Assembly (NCBI RefSeq): GCF_035582795.1
Contig: NC_134368.1
Span: 43,887,501 to 43,951,500 of the forward strand
Length of the DNA stretch: 64,000 bases
Reading direction: 5' to 3'
Source: Mycteria americana
Taxonomy: Eukaryota > Chordata > Aves > Ciconiiformes > Ciconiidae
In this document: piece after piece, positions 1 through 42,400 of the stretch
Numbering within the stretch: the stretch's first letter is position 1
How the letters are laid out: the number at the start of each line of letters is the position of its first letter
Program-made: the position numbers and the translations under genes
The notes under the pieces: model-generated
Database searches by the model: none
Told to the model about the DNA's origin: nothing
What the model saw: only the letters and a program-made list of their open reading frames with translations

Positions 1-690
1 GCTTCATTATTGATTTGTTTGTTTGTTTAGTTGGTTTTTGGAGACTGCTACCTTAGGTTTGGTTTTTAATTCCACTGCTGAATTACATGTGCTTTGCATG
101 TTTTCAGTTTCTTTGTTGGTGTTGACCACTCTTAGAAATATTGGAAGTCTGTCAGGTATACCAAGATCATTGACACTGGATATGAATCTTTGCATCTTTC
201 TTCTTTGTTAAAAAATAATGGCAAATTTTCAAAACATAGAGAACTTTTTAGTCATTTTCTAAAGTGTTGTCAGCCAGAGGAATTGTGTAATTGGAAGAGG
301 AGTCCCAGACTTAATTCCATGAGCTAATGAGAAATAGGCTTCTGTACATCTTCATACAGTACTTTTGATCTTTCTTCCAGTCATCTTCTCTGTACTCTTT
401 ATTACATAAAACTCTTTTTCTCTCTCTTTATTCCTTTAATTACTGCATGGCCAGGAAATGTTTATGATACAGCTAGTTTTGAACTGTATGCATGTGCCAA
501 ACAACAAGCAACCAGAAGCTCCTGCTTCAGAAAGAGAACTAATTCAAATTTTCTTCTGAATAAGTAACATTTTTGTTGTTGTGGGGTTTTTGCGGGGTTT
601 GGGTTTTTTTCTTTCCTTCTTCCCATTGCACTTTGGGGAACATAATACTGAGATCTCTATCCATCTGTCAAATCTGATAGGTGGATAGAA

Positions 691-721
691 AATTATCCTT
701 GAGATATAAATTATCCTTGAG
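691..721. repeat. Short tandem duplication, 18-bp period
   Basis: The 13-mer AATTATCCTTGAG occurs at 691-703 and again at 709-721, separated by ATATA. Simple local duplication in a NEK1 intron. Confidence 0.8.
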
Positions 722-764
722 GTTCAAAAGTTAATCGGAGGTTTAGGGAAAAGTTTATTGATCA

Positions 765-841
765 CACAAGCCTTGTTGGCTTGTGATACACAGTTTGAAA
801 AAGAGAGCAAGAAGAAGGGAACACACAAGCTTCTTGTGTGT
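765..841. repeat. Two adjacent hairpins
   Basis: CACAAGCC (765-772) pairs with GGCTTGTG (778-785), and ACACACAAG (821-829) pairs with CTTGTGTGT (833-841). Both arms are perfect. On the minus strand an AATAAA follows near 755-760 and a TATAAAGAGC motif precedes near 913, so it may be a decayed LTR fragment. Confidence 0.55.
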
Positions 842-1908
842 CCTTATGAGACCATGAGGTTTATATGTTTTTAAGGCTTGGTTGTGCAACCGTCTGCTAG
901 TCTTCGGCTCTTTATAATCAGTTTCACCAGCCAACATGGATCCAACTTGCATAGAGACTCAAAGTGGCAGGGTAGAAACTGAGGAAATATCCTCTTGCTG
1001 CATGTAAGGAGTCAGTAATGCTGCAATTTTAAGACATATTCTTTGTGTGGATTGTACCTAGTGAGGAGGGATAAGATGTAGGATGGAAACAATGGCTACA
1101 GTGTAACAAATTTTCTTCCCTTTGCTGTTGTTCCAGGGTAGTCTGCACTTGCACCTCTCAACTGGCTTTTCAGAGGAGCACGTAACAATCATCTCCTTTG
1201 TTTAGTGATATTACGTTAACTCACTGTAGTTGTACTATATTGACTTAAGTCTCTAAAGGCTTCCATCTTCTGAAATACTTGATTTTTAAAGTACTCATTT
1301 GGTAGGATTTTAGGTCATCAAAAGAAGATGATATGAAGCGCTCTGTGTTCTATAACGGTCAGAAAAAAAATGCTTTAAAAGTAACTATCACTTTTTTGAG
1401 AAGATTAGAGTAGGCAGCATGGTTTATTACATATAGCTGCTGCTTTACCAGGTATTCAATAGCGGCTGCGTTCTCCTTTTCCGTAGGTAACAAGAACCTT
1501 GGTTAGTTACCCAAGCGAAAGAGCTTGAGGTTAACCTAATAAAGCTGTTCTCCAAATAAGAGGATCTTAATATCTAGAGACCCTCAAAGACTTATAATAG
1601 GAAAATACTGTAATGCAGAATGATATTGCCAGACAAGAAGAATTAAGACAAAACAGATTTAAAAATTACTGCCTTCAGCTTTCAAGACAGAGCTTTTAGT
1701 AGAGGATGGACAAGTACAGTAGCATTTACCCTAGATCTTAGCAATGCTTTTCGTTTAAAACCTCCTGAGTAATTAATTATTTTAAACCCCATTTTGCACA
1801 TACTAAGTTGTGGGCTTAAGATATATATTTTTTTTTTTTTTTCCAATGAGAATATTTTTCTCATTCTGGCATCGTGCTATCTAATTTGAAGTTTCACCTT
1901 TTATCCAG

Positions 1909-32599
<30,691 letters not shown>

Positions 32600-33179
32600 A
32601 CCTGACTCAGGAAATTCCTTAATGCTGTACTGCATATTAGTGTTTGAAGTCTGCAGAGCTGAATAACAAATTGTAGTGGAGAATGCAACATGGGGCAGGA
32701 GAAGCAAGACTTCAAAAAAGAACATTGATTGTATGAAAAAGAGGAAGAACATGCCTTTTAAAACAGAGATACCTATACACTTCTCATGTGTGTACTTGCA
32801 TATGTGTCCATTAAATATTAGATGCCCAAAATAAAAAAAAAAAACACAATAACAACAAAACAAAAAAACCCCAAACCTGTAATCTCTCAAATTCCAAAAG
32901 AAATGTAGAAAGGAGTACCTGTAGCTATTCTGATACAAAACTGAGACCTATAATGTAAAGCAGAATTTCTGCCACATCAACAGTTGGCTGGTACGGTTAA
33001 GTAATTGGAAGCATTACTCTGTTGTGGAAGTACCCACATCTAGCTATTCACTTATTTACTTAAAATAGCCTCTCTTTACACCTGCATAAAGAAATTACTT
33101 CAGTTTTATTGACCTGTGTGCCTGTATTTTAATAGCATCTTAATCTAGTGGTCCAGTTTGAGTATTTCACTTCTTTCTT

Positions 33180-33185
33180 AATAAA
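33180..33185 (+). promoter_or_regulatory. Poly(A) signal AATAAA (NEK1, proximal candidate)
   Basis: Canonical hexamer about 580 nt after the NEK1 stop codon, in a T-rich context. It is the first convincing signal outside an A-run. Confidence 0.5.
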
Positions 33186-33809
33186 AAAATTATTGTATTT
33201 TGAAGCTGAAGGCTTCAGTCACTTTTTAACCAGTGTCATCTGAAATATCTTAATGGTGTTTCTAAATCAAGGCAAACTGGTACTTCAGTCATCATTGAAA
33301 TGTCTAGGGTTTTTTGAGATTGTAAAATTCATTTGGAGCTAGAATACTTTTTTCCAATATTTTTCTTCCTCTTCCCCTTCCCCAACCCCTTCCCAAAATC
33401 CCAAGTATTTAGCTCTCTGAATTTTGTAATCTGATCAATGATAATATAGTATGCTGTTGAACTGAAAGGAGTGGGGTTTTTTCCAGTTTGTTTTTAAATT
33501 CTTACTGTTGCACTCATGGCTCCAGCAGCCATGGGGGAAAATGAAATATTGCAGTCACAAGTGCTATGCAATAACTCCTCATCTTTTGTAGCTTGATTTC
33601 CACCACCCTGAAAGAAAAAACAGGTTTCTTCTGACCCACATCCTCCTGTCAAAGCAGTACTATACAGGGTTATCATTAGGTATGCTGTCGTTTTCCAGTC
33701 ATCTCTGGAACAACTTTCTTGGCTTTTACCCATGCTTTAAGTCTCTTGTTACAAATGTGATGAACTTTCAAATTTCCAACTGCCCTACTGGAGAAAAACA
33801 GATTTATTC

Positions 33810-33833
33810 TTTTTTTTTTTTTTTTTTTTTTTT
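33810..33833. repeat. T24 homopolymer
   Basis: Run of 24 T followed by CCAG in the NEK1 3' flank. It does not clearly mark a retroposed A-tail; no element body is recognisable on the complementary side. Confidence 0.9.
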
Positions 33834-33896
33834 CCAGCTACAGCCAGTCACAATCTAAAACTGTCAAAAGTTACTTTTCCACAAAGTAAAATCAAG

Positions 33897-33912
33897 TATA
33901 TATATATATATA
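33897..33912. repeat. (TA)8 microsatellite
   Basis: Eight TA units in the NEK1 3' flank. Confidence 0.9.
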
Positions 33913-34387
33913 ATTTTACTTAGAACTGTCAAAATATGTACATGATTTTTGTATAATTGATTTATGTTGTTAGTAAAGTTTTGCCGACTGAAAAGTGTTA
34001 GTTTTTTTAAACACACCCAATTCTTAAAGGTAGACCAAACTTATTCTATTTCAGCTGTATCCTGGGAACCTGTGATGAGAATAAAAATAATAATCATAAA
34101 TGCCTTTAATATATGAATTTTTTTTATATCCTTATTTACTTGATAAACACCTCTTGCTTAATCTGATAGAGAAAGTATGATCATTGTTGGAAACAGTGCT
34201 GGTTCTGTCCTATGCTGCTTCTCTTCTCCTTCTGCTTCCTTTTTTTCTTTTTTTCTTTTTTTTAACTTTCCACCGTAAATTTTGGGGCTTTTCACTAGGC
34301 CTCTCTGCCGTTCCACTTTTCACTGCTGAACAATCTATTCAGAGAGATGATCCTCATGACATTTAGCAAATACACTCTGAAGACTTT

Positions 34388-34393
34388 AATAAA
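34388..34393 (+). promoter_or_regulatory. Poly(A) signal AATAAA (NEK1, distal candidate)
   Basis: Canonical hexamer about 1.8 kb after the stop, followed within 25 nt by a GTTTTCCTTTTTTCAGG-like T/GT-rich downstream element. Confidence 0.4.
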
Positions 34394-34420
34394 GAATGAG
34401 TCTGCATCGTTTTCCTTTTT

Positions 34421-36060
34421 TCAGGTTTGCTTTTCAAATCATACCTTGACTACCATTTGGGGGAAGGGAGGACCCAAACCCTTTAGATTTAAAAGAATAT
34501 AGATTAACCATATGTAAAGAAGAAAATATACCAATGGGTATATTCTGCACTCTACAGTTTTGAATTTTCTCAAGGTGATACAGTCTTACTGAAGTTAAGG
34601 GTTGGGGGGTGTTTAATTCTTTTTAAATTGAAATCATATCATCATTGACATTCTTCATTTCTTATGCAGTGTGCTGGCTTGCTCCTGGTAAAAAAAATGG
34701 ACATAATCTGCAGACTTCAAGCTTTACAGACATAGAGCTTTTTATCAATTAATGATTTGAAAAATATGCATAGATTGTGCACAGCTTTTCAAGAATAATC
34801 TTCAAACCTGCCAACCAACACTGGATATCCTTGAAATCCCTCAAGAGCTAATTTAAAATTGACACAGTAAATAAGTTTGTCTGCTAAAGAAGTACTTTTA
34901 TCTGAAATTATAAATCCCTATTAAATGTACACTATAACGACATCGAGGACAGTGTGACTTCAGGATGATTTAGTGGGCTGTGTGTAATAACATTGAAATT
35001 AGTTGAGCATTTGGCTTGTACTCATATTACATTCACTATAAAGAATTTTCTGTTGTAATTCTAGTAGCAAATTTGAGATATAGAGTATGTTTTGTGCCAA
35101 AAATACCATTCTGTAAACTATTTCATGTTATGTCACTGTTCTCAGTCTTTCTTCTTGACCCCTGAAGCCAACCGTAGTTCAGATGAAGAATCTTTTTTAA
35201 AAAAAAAAAAAACCACAAAAACCACACAAACAAAAAAACACACATACACCCCTCCCAAACCCCCAAAAAACACTACCCCAAAAAGCCAAAGCCATACTGC
35301 CTCTGTTGTGCTGCCCTGCAGACATGATTGTAGTCCATGATGCTGCAATCTCCTGGCTGTGCTGTTTGTAGCTGTATGTACACCTTGAGTTTTCTGACCT
35401 TCACCAGAAAGGAGTAAAACCCTAGCAGCGAGGCAGAACTAGAGAGAATGGGCCCGTGTGGCCTGTGGCAGGAAGATGGAGTCTTGACTGCTAACTGGCT
35501 TTGTTTTGTGCTGAACAGGTACCAGTAATCCTACCCTGAGCATTGGTGCCTAGAATCTTTTTTGAAGAACAGAGACTGAAGAGGCTTTTGCTCTTCAGTT
35601 TGCTGAGCTTTGAGTGTGTATCTGAAATTACTACTAGAAGGTACTTCAGAAAAATGTATTACCTGGTTGGGCAATGTGAACCAAAGCAGATCACTAACAT
35701 TTCTGTGGTCTGGTATGTGAACATCTGATTTAAACAAAGTTCCAGTGTACCGTGTTCCTGACAAGGTTCTCTGTGCTCTTGAGACATCTACATCATTTAG
35801 CAATAATTCAGCTTTTAGTGCTTCTGTCTCCCTCTTGCTCCAGTTTGTGCAAAAACATTGTATATTTATTCAAACAGGCATTCTCTACTAGCCCTTTTGT
35901 TCTATAGTTTACAACCTTGCCTAAATCTGTTGAAAACTTACAAAATATTTTTGTAAGATTTTTTTTTCCCACATTTGTTTGCAGGGGAAACTACACCCTT
36001 TCAGAACTCTTGACTGTCCTCAACTGGGAGCTGCACTGCGAGTTCTTAAGATAGCACTTA
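34421..36060. other. Intergenic AT-rich DNA
   Basis: No gene supported. It contains the A/C-rich tract and short open frames without family resemblance. Confidence 0.6.
35199..35290. repeat. A/C-rich low-complexity tract
   Basis: About 90 nt of A and C runs (AACCACAAAAACCACACAAAC-like, cut here), almost without G or T. The open frames on both strands through this tract are artefacts of its composition. Confidence 0.85.
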
Positions 36061-36117
36061 GGCTATGTACAGCCCAAGCCTGCCCGTTTGTCATGGCGCG
36101 GCGGTGTCGCCGTGCAA

Positions 36118-36132
36118 CCGCCAGGTGGCAGC
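36118..36132 (+). promoter_or_regulatory. CTCF-binding-site-like motif
   Basis: CCGCCAGGTGGCAGC fits the vertebrate CTCF core consensus (CC-R-S-N-AG-R-K-GGC-R-S) at every position. It lies at the edge of the isolated GC island between two genes, a typical place for a boundary element. Binding itself is inference. Confidence 0.6.
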
Positions 36133-36150
36133 ATAACAGCGGGCGCGGCG

Positions 36151-36303
36151 GCCGGGGCGAGCAGCGGGGGGCCGGGCCCGCCCCGTTGGGGGCAAGGGGG
36201 CGGCCGGCGCCGGGGCGAGCAGCGGGGGGCCCGGCCCGCTTCGGCGGCGGACGGGGGCGGGGGGGGGCTGGGGCGCGCCCCGTACAGAGGCCGGGGCGAG
36301 CAG
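36151..36303. repeat. Three GC-rich repeat copies
   Basis: The unit GCCGGGGCGAGCAGCGGGGG is present at 36151 and 36209 (22-bp identity) and in shortened form (14 bp) at 36290. Spacing is 58 and 81 bp. Confidence 0.8.
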
Positions 36304-36360
36304 CTCCCCTCCGCCGCGGTGCACGACCCCACCTTACACGGTGCCGCGGCTTTGCAGCGG

Positions 36361-36492
36361 GAGCACGAAGTCCCCATGCAGATTGCACTTTGGAAAGATG
36401 TGGGGCTACCTGATGCTCTAGGTAGGGTCCTGAAGCTGGTAGACGATGAGTCTGAATCAGCATGGAAATTCTTAAGGTCATATGATTTGTAA
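36361..36492 (+). other. Candidate small ORF / first exon downstream of the GC island
   Basis: Directly after the GC island an open frame with ATG at 36376 reads MQIALWKDVGLPDALGRVLK, then LVDDESESAWKFLRSYDL and TAA at 36490. The TAA overlaps a strong donor (TTT|GTAAGT, exon end 36488), so this may instead be a first exon that is spliced onward. The frame is also open upstream through the GC-rich DNA, without ATG. The peptide is not low-complexity but matches no family I recognise, so protein coding is uncertain. Confidence 0.3.
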
Positions 36493-39400
36493 GTGTTTCC
36501 TTGCACGAGGCCGCATTCGGAAAACCCTACATATAAACACAAACCTTCGTATGGTTACAAAACATTGTTATTCACAAATAATTTACAAATCAAAAATACA
36601 GAGAAATATATAGAACTTGTTCAACTAGGTAACAAGCCTTAGAGCACAGTTTCTCAGCTTGCATCAGTCGTGCAATCCTTACACGCCTTTTCCTGGGGGA
36701 TAGGAGGATGGCACGGCATGTCCAGTTTCCCCAAATGACTAGGTACAAATTTAAATAAAACACAACATGACACTTGTAGCACAGTTATGATGATGTGCAT
36801 GGTTGGACTCCGTATCCATCTTCCCCTCACCCAGAGGGTGGGGTAGAAGTGTGCCCCTTAAGTTACTGATTTGAATTTTACCTCTCCACTAAAAGCACCT
36901 CATCAAGGCTCAGATGAAGCTAGGCTCTACTTCATTTTATTAACTGTGATAAACCAAAGACAAATGTAGAGATTTGATTTTTCAATCCTTTTAAACGTTT
37001 TACTTCCCAAATAATTGTGTGCTTTCTTAAATCTTATTTTAACACTTGTTCATTCATGAGCCATGTAGACTAAAGTTTAGCATAAAACAGAAACCAATGG
37101 TTACCATTCCTAGAACATTTCTTTTTGCCATTTTTATCATAGCAGTTTAGATGGAGCAATTTGCAGGGTTTAAGTACTAGTGTTAAAATCCATAAAGAGC
37201 TTCTTCCTTTAAATTAAATTTGTGTGTTAATGCAATACACACTTCAAATGCATTTGCAAGTTGGTATGTGTTCCAGCTGAGCTGATGAGTTCATCAGTTC
37301 AAATAGTAGCACTTTGAATGGCTGGCTTGTGGAAGAGTCTTAAAAACACTTCTTCAGCAACTAAAACCTGAATTGAACTGCTTCCATAAAGATACATTAA
37401 TTTGTAGTTACTTGTGAGACACATATATAGGAGTTCGGCTGCTCCTGCTAAATTGCTTGCCTGGTGCACTCTTCCAGATTTTATTTCCAAGACATTTTCA
37501 AACCAAGATGGGATTTAGCTAATTCCATTAACTCTCTTTTTAATGATACAGTTTAAAAACTCACAGAGCCAAAGACTTGGAGAGTTTTTCACATTAGCTG
37601 CACAACAAAAGCCCAAACCAGGCAGGTTGCACAGTGGGAAAACTCCAGTGAGGTAGCATTTGCTTAGTTTCAGGATGGCTGTGACAGTTCTTTCACAAGT
37701 CATCCCCGAGGTTGACTGTATCAAGTGTGAGGCTGGGGCGTTGCGTGAGTCACTTCTGCTTGGCTGATGGATGTTCCCTTAGGGACTACAGACAGGCAGG
37801 AGAAAATGCAGTTCAGTTTTAAATAGCGCTGTGGCTCAAGCTGATGCAGACGTGCTCTGGGGATAATGGCACCATAATCAGGTCCTTGACATACCCTAGT
37901 TTTTGCTGTATCCTGCAGACAGTCCTGACACTAATCTCTTCTCTAGGGGAAGGGATGAAGTATGCATTTTTGCTGTATCCTCAATATAGGATAAAACATC
38001 CCCAGATTCAAATTTTAGGCAAAAACTCTGCCATTCTAGCTCTCTTAATAAAATTTTAAATCTCAAGCAATACTTCAGGGATGCCGTTTTTTCCTTCAGC
38101 AGTCAAGAGTTCTCATTGCTGTGTGTTTTATTGCTGCTAGAACTATTGTAAATGCTATCAGAGTAGTTTTGCAAAAGTACAGTATGTAGCCTTTTTCTGA
38201 AGAAGTTATTGATTTGATGGGGATATAGAAAAGACAGAAAACCTGAGATGCCATTAGTGATGAGCTAGAGCTCTGTCTATTGTGGAGCTATACCAACATG
38301 ACCAGTGCTTAAAGGGTCAGCCAGTCTCCTTTTTATAAACTGCTGTAGCTGTTGTACTTCCTCTAAACTCTCTTTCTTCCTCTGCATTGAGCTGTAACAA
38401 CTCTTGATAAAGATGTCTAAAAGACAGTAATAAAATGCATCTAATTTGCCATTATTGTAGTGCACTTAGTTGATCCTTTCCCACTGCCGTTAGTTTTGAT
38501 AACTAACATGGCAGTTTGGAGTATTTTAGTCATGTTCTTCAAACTTTGTAAGAGGAAATTGAAAGGTGAAGACTATGGCAGTTGAGCTTCTCAAGAGTAA
38601 ATTTGGACTTAATGCTGGATGTACTTTTATGCCTTTTTAATTCTAAGAAATGTTAGTGGTTGTTATTTTTTCATGCTTAATAGTTTTAAAGCCTTATTTA
38701 GGATATCTGTATTTTACTGTTAGTAAACATATATGGAGAATTATTTCCACAGCAGTAAAACATCTCTAATGTGATTTTTAGCTATTAATAATATAGCATT
38801 TTTTTCAGCTGTTGAAAAGCCTGACTGCACTGAACTGTATATCCTGTTCCACCGAGGATTTTAGTGTATCAGTTAATGATCACAGTGCCCTGAATGACTT
38901 AACTCACTGTATTCACTTAATTCACTGCAGTGCCTCCTTTCCTCAGATGACCACTATTGCTTGCTCTACATTGGGCAATCTTGTTTGTCCAGGAAGAGAC
39001 TGCAGCAAATTCTGACTCTAACTGACAGTGGGGTTAAGCATTGCCAGCTGGGAGAGGGAGCACAGTTCAGTCCTGGCCTCCGACCTTAGTTAACCATGCA
39101 GTAATACTGCAGTAACTAGCCTGCCCAGATCAGTAATGGATGGATTTTCCACCATAAATACCAGTATCTAGCCATACAGCAACAGCAGAGCATGGATGAC
39201 CGCAGTCATAAGGCCTCCCTCTTCCCAGGAAAGCTTAAAGAAAGCTTGAGTCAAATCCCACTGTGATCTGTTAAGATGCTCCTGTTCTCAGCTCTCTATT
39301 CCTTCCCTCTGCTGATGATTATCAGGACCAGCAGAACGAAACGTGCGCCCACCCTTATTCTTTGGCACAAAGCATAGCGTCGTTGATTAAACTGCTGAGA

Positions 39401-42400
39401 AGATGGGTGTGAGCCAAGCCACCAGATTCTGAGCTGCAGTTGGTGAGGATATGAGCCCATCTTCCATTCTGCTTATGCTGCCACAATGAAAGCATTCTCC
39501 ATCAGAAGGACGGGGTATAACAGATGGAGCTATAACTTAAACCACTTTGTAACAGTTCCTAAAGCTGATCTGTCAAGGATGGTGCAAGACGACTTGTGCA
39601 GTTAGTAAGAGAAATTTATGTATGAACATACAATGTGAAATAGGCCTGCTGAAGAGCAAAAGCTGTGTAGTGTATAATGTTTATCTTGCATTAATCAAGT
39701 CGTAATGTACGTAACACTATTTTTGTTTTCACTTGCTGGCAAAACTCCCCACAGATGTTTTGTTCTGCCTTACAGCAGTTAAAAATGTGAGAAATGTATA
39801 ACTGAAATAGTTAAAAAAAATCTAGTAATTGTGAAATTGCCTGTTTTGTCATATGATAAACCATGGGGGCTTGTTAGAGGGATCACACTAGTCCATAGGA
39901 TGAAACAGGTCAGATGCCTTCCTACAGTCACTACCTTTAACAAAGCTAGTTTTGATACCTCAACTCAGATATTTTCAGCTAAAATTCAGAAGCAAGATGT
40001 GGGGTGTCTCTCCTGCCCCTCCATTCTGCATTTCTGTCTTAGTGGTGTCTGAAAAATATGCTGCTCACTTACAGTTACACTGATGTTCATAGAAATTGCA
40101 GGTACCTTGTTTCTGGAAATCAAACCCTGATGCTTTTTCAGCCTTAGGGAACTGTATTTCCTTGCCATAGGATAACAGAGAGGTCAGAAGGCTTTGTGAT
40201 CCTTGGAGAGAAGATTCTGTGTAGAATAATAGAATGAAAGGGGAAAAAAAATATGCTGAAAGCAGCTGGGAGGTTTTTTTGTGCATACTAGACAATATAT
40301 TCGATATGTACTTTCTGTGACTAAGTTTACTGTTACCGAGGCCTAGAATTAGCCAAATAAAACAGCAGGGAAGCCTTCTCTGTGTTTCTTGCCTCCATTT
40401 CTCACTAACATTTTCACATTCACTCACTCCCTCTTCTAATGGAAGCTGGGGGAAAAGGGCCGAGTACAGCACTAATGACATGAAGAAAAACACTGAAGGA
40501 AGCAGCAGGAAGGCCAAGGTTTCAACCACTCTCCCTTGCCCAGGAAAATTTCAGTGACCTCTTAACACCTCCCATGGGAAACTTTAAATTGACAAGCGTA
40601 TTTGCCAAGTAAATACAAAATACGGCATTAAAATAGTATTGTTTCTGATTTAATCCTCCTAAAGTCAATGAAAGTGAGTTAAGGTTCCCGCAGCAGCTAT
40701 AATGCACTAACCTCATTCTAGATGGCAGTGTATGCGGATATGTAACAGGATTGATTAAAAAAAAAAAAAAACCACTTCCACGCACTCACTAGTATTCGCT
40801 TGGGAAACTAAAATAAAAGTGCCAAAAATTAAGTGACAGCTTGTTCCTGGATTATCCTGGTATTTTGGTTAAAACTACTATGTTTCATGTTACACAACAC
40901 TACCTCAAGTCAAAACACTGTTAATTTGTCCTATGAAAACAACAGGGGAAGGCATTTCAAGTTCATTATTCCCTGATTGTTTATTCTATGTTTTTGCTGG
41001 GGTAAGTTACTCAAGAATGATTGTTGGGACTCCTGGAAAATATTCTGGCTTTATGATCTGCCATTTGCCAATTTTTATTCTGAAATCTGATGATCCAGAA
41101 TGGAGGGATATTAGAGTACACTGCATCTTGAGCATCTCCATACCATTTCTCCCCACACCTAGAGAACACCCCTGCTACCCAGCAACACTTGCTGGTTATT
41201 ACTAACTCTGATCCTGCTTGTTAAGGGTATTCCAGGAGACAGGTCACTAAACTGGTGATCTGTGGTTTAGTTCTGGGAATTGTCCCTTTGCTTCCTCCCC
41301 ACCAAATTATTTAAATTTATCCTGCACGGATAACTGCATTTATGCCAGTCATTATCTCCCTTCATTTGTCTTGCCTTCTCTTATCTTTCCAGTCTTTTTC
41401 GTTGTTAGTTGCAAAATCTTCAATGCACGAGGTAACTCTGCCTTCATGCTCCCCATCCCTGTCACATAGAAAAGGAACAGCACAATAAATACCATAAAAA
41501 AGAATGCTTCCAGAATGCAATACCAGAAAAATGCTCACTGACTAATGTGAACTAGCACATAAGACAACACCGAGCACAGACCATTTCCTGACAACTGTTT
41601 TGAGCACAGCTGCCCTAGCTATATTTAAGGACGGTGACATGGATTAAAAATACATCCTTTTTTTAGTGTAGGTGTGACCCGAGAGAAGAATAGTAGTAGA
41701 ACTGCATTAGCAGTTTGCAGTGATGCTTGTGAACAGGTTTTTGGCATGCTTATCCATTGTCAGTGCCCTAGTCACATCCCCATGCAGAGAGTTGCTGGTC
41801 GCATTTTCTGGCACACGTGGGAAAACATTACTTGAAAATTAGTTTGACTGTAGCTCATATAAAGTGTATATTTAAGAGGTATTTAAGGGCCGATTCTTAG
41901 CTAAAGGGATGGAATCCAGCTGCCTGTTTTCTTTGGCCCTGAGAGCCAGTTTGATATGATTTACATTTTCAGAGCTGGCTTCACAAAGAAAAAGCTGGAG
42001 GGTTGGTTTTGAGGCTTTTTTTTTTTTGGTGTGTGTTAATGAGTAAATATTTTACAGCCCAAATTCCTAGTTCCACCAAATCAGTGACTCCAGGCTGTGG
42101 GACAATATAAGTGAGCACAAAGGCTGGAATTTATTGCTAGTAATGATCTATGAGATAAGATTTTCAACTAAGCCAGTGGAGAGGTCTCTTGCCAGATGTG
42201 TGGGAGTGAAAGTGACACAAATCTACAAAAAAAAAAAAAAAACAACCTCTTTGGCAATCCCGGAGTGATTACATAGTCTTATAGTGCTAGCAGCCTCAGA
42301 GAATTCATTTTGCATCTCAATGTGTTCATCGACTTAAAAGCCACGTCCCAAGCTTTATAAAAGAAATCCAAAGTAGTACCATGAATACTCCATAAATTTA

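Larger units (their letters stand above)
1..1908. other. NEK1 intron (upstream part)
   Basis: AT-rich sequence leading to the acceptor at 1907-1908. I searched for the preceding NEK1 exon (the GIPLAYKKYG block and lysine-rich stretch before the GEERRK block) and did not find it, so it lies upstream of the window. The intron holds a G/T-rich tract near 575-615, an 18-bp-period tandem duplication at 691-721, and two hairpins at 765-841. Open frames here are short and unsupported. Confidence 0.7.
32600..34420 (+). other. NEK1: NEK1 3' UTR and downstream region
   Basis: AT-rich untranslated sequence. Candidate AATAAA signals are at 32829-32834 (in an A-rich run, weak), 33180-33185, 34080-34085 and 34388-34393; the last is followed by a T-rich element and would give the longest UTR. 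The UTR extent is not fixed by sequence alone. A 24-T run (33810-33833) and (TA)8 (33897-33912) lie inside. Confidence 0.6.
36080..36360. promoter_or_regulatory. Isolated GC-rich/CpG island between NEK1 and SH3RF1
   Basis: About 280 nt that are extremely GC- and CpG-rich inside AT-rich DNA, 3.5 kb after the NEK1 stop and 13 kb before the SH3RF1 island. Contains a CTCF-like motif (36118-36132) and three copies of a GCCGGGGCGAGCAG unit (36151, 36209, 36290; the first two extend to 22 bp). Such islands usually mark promoters or enhancer/insulator elements. Which one is not decided by sequence. Confidence 0.65.

Noticed and set aside
33810-33833. T24 read as the A-tail of a minus-strand processed pseudogene
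   Set aside because: No gene-like sequence or target duplication next to it.
40065-40529. 154-residue minus-strand open frame in the intergenic region
   Set aside because: No domain, no splice or promoter context, composition like random AT-rich DNA.
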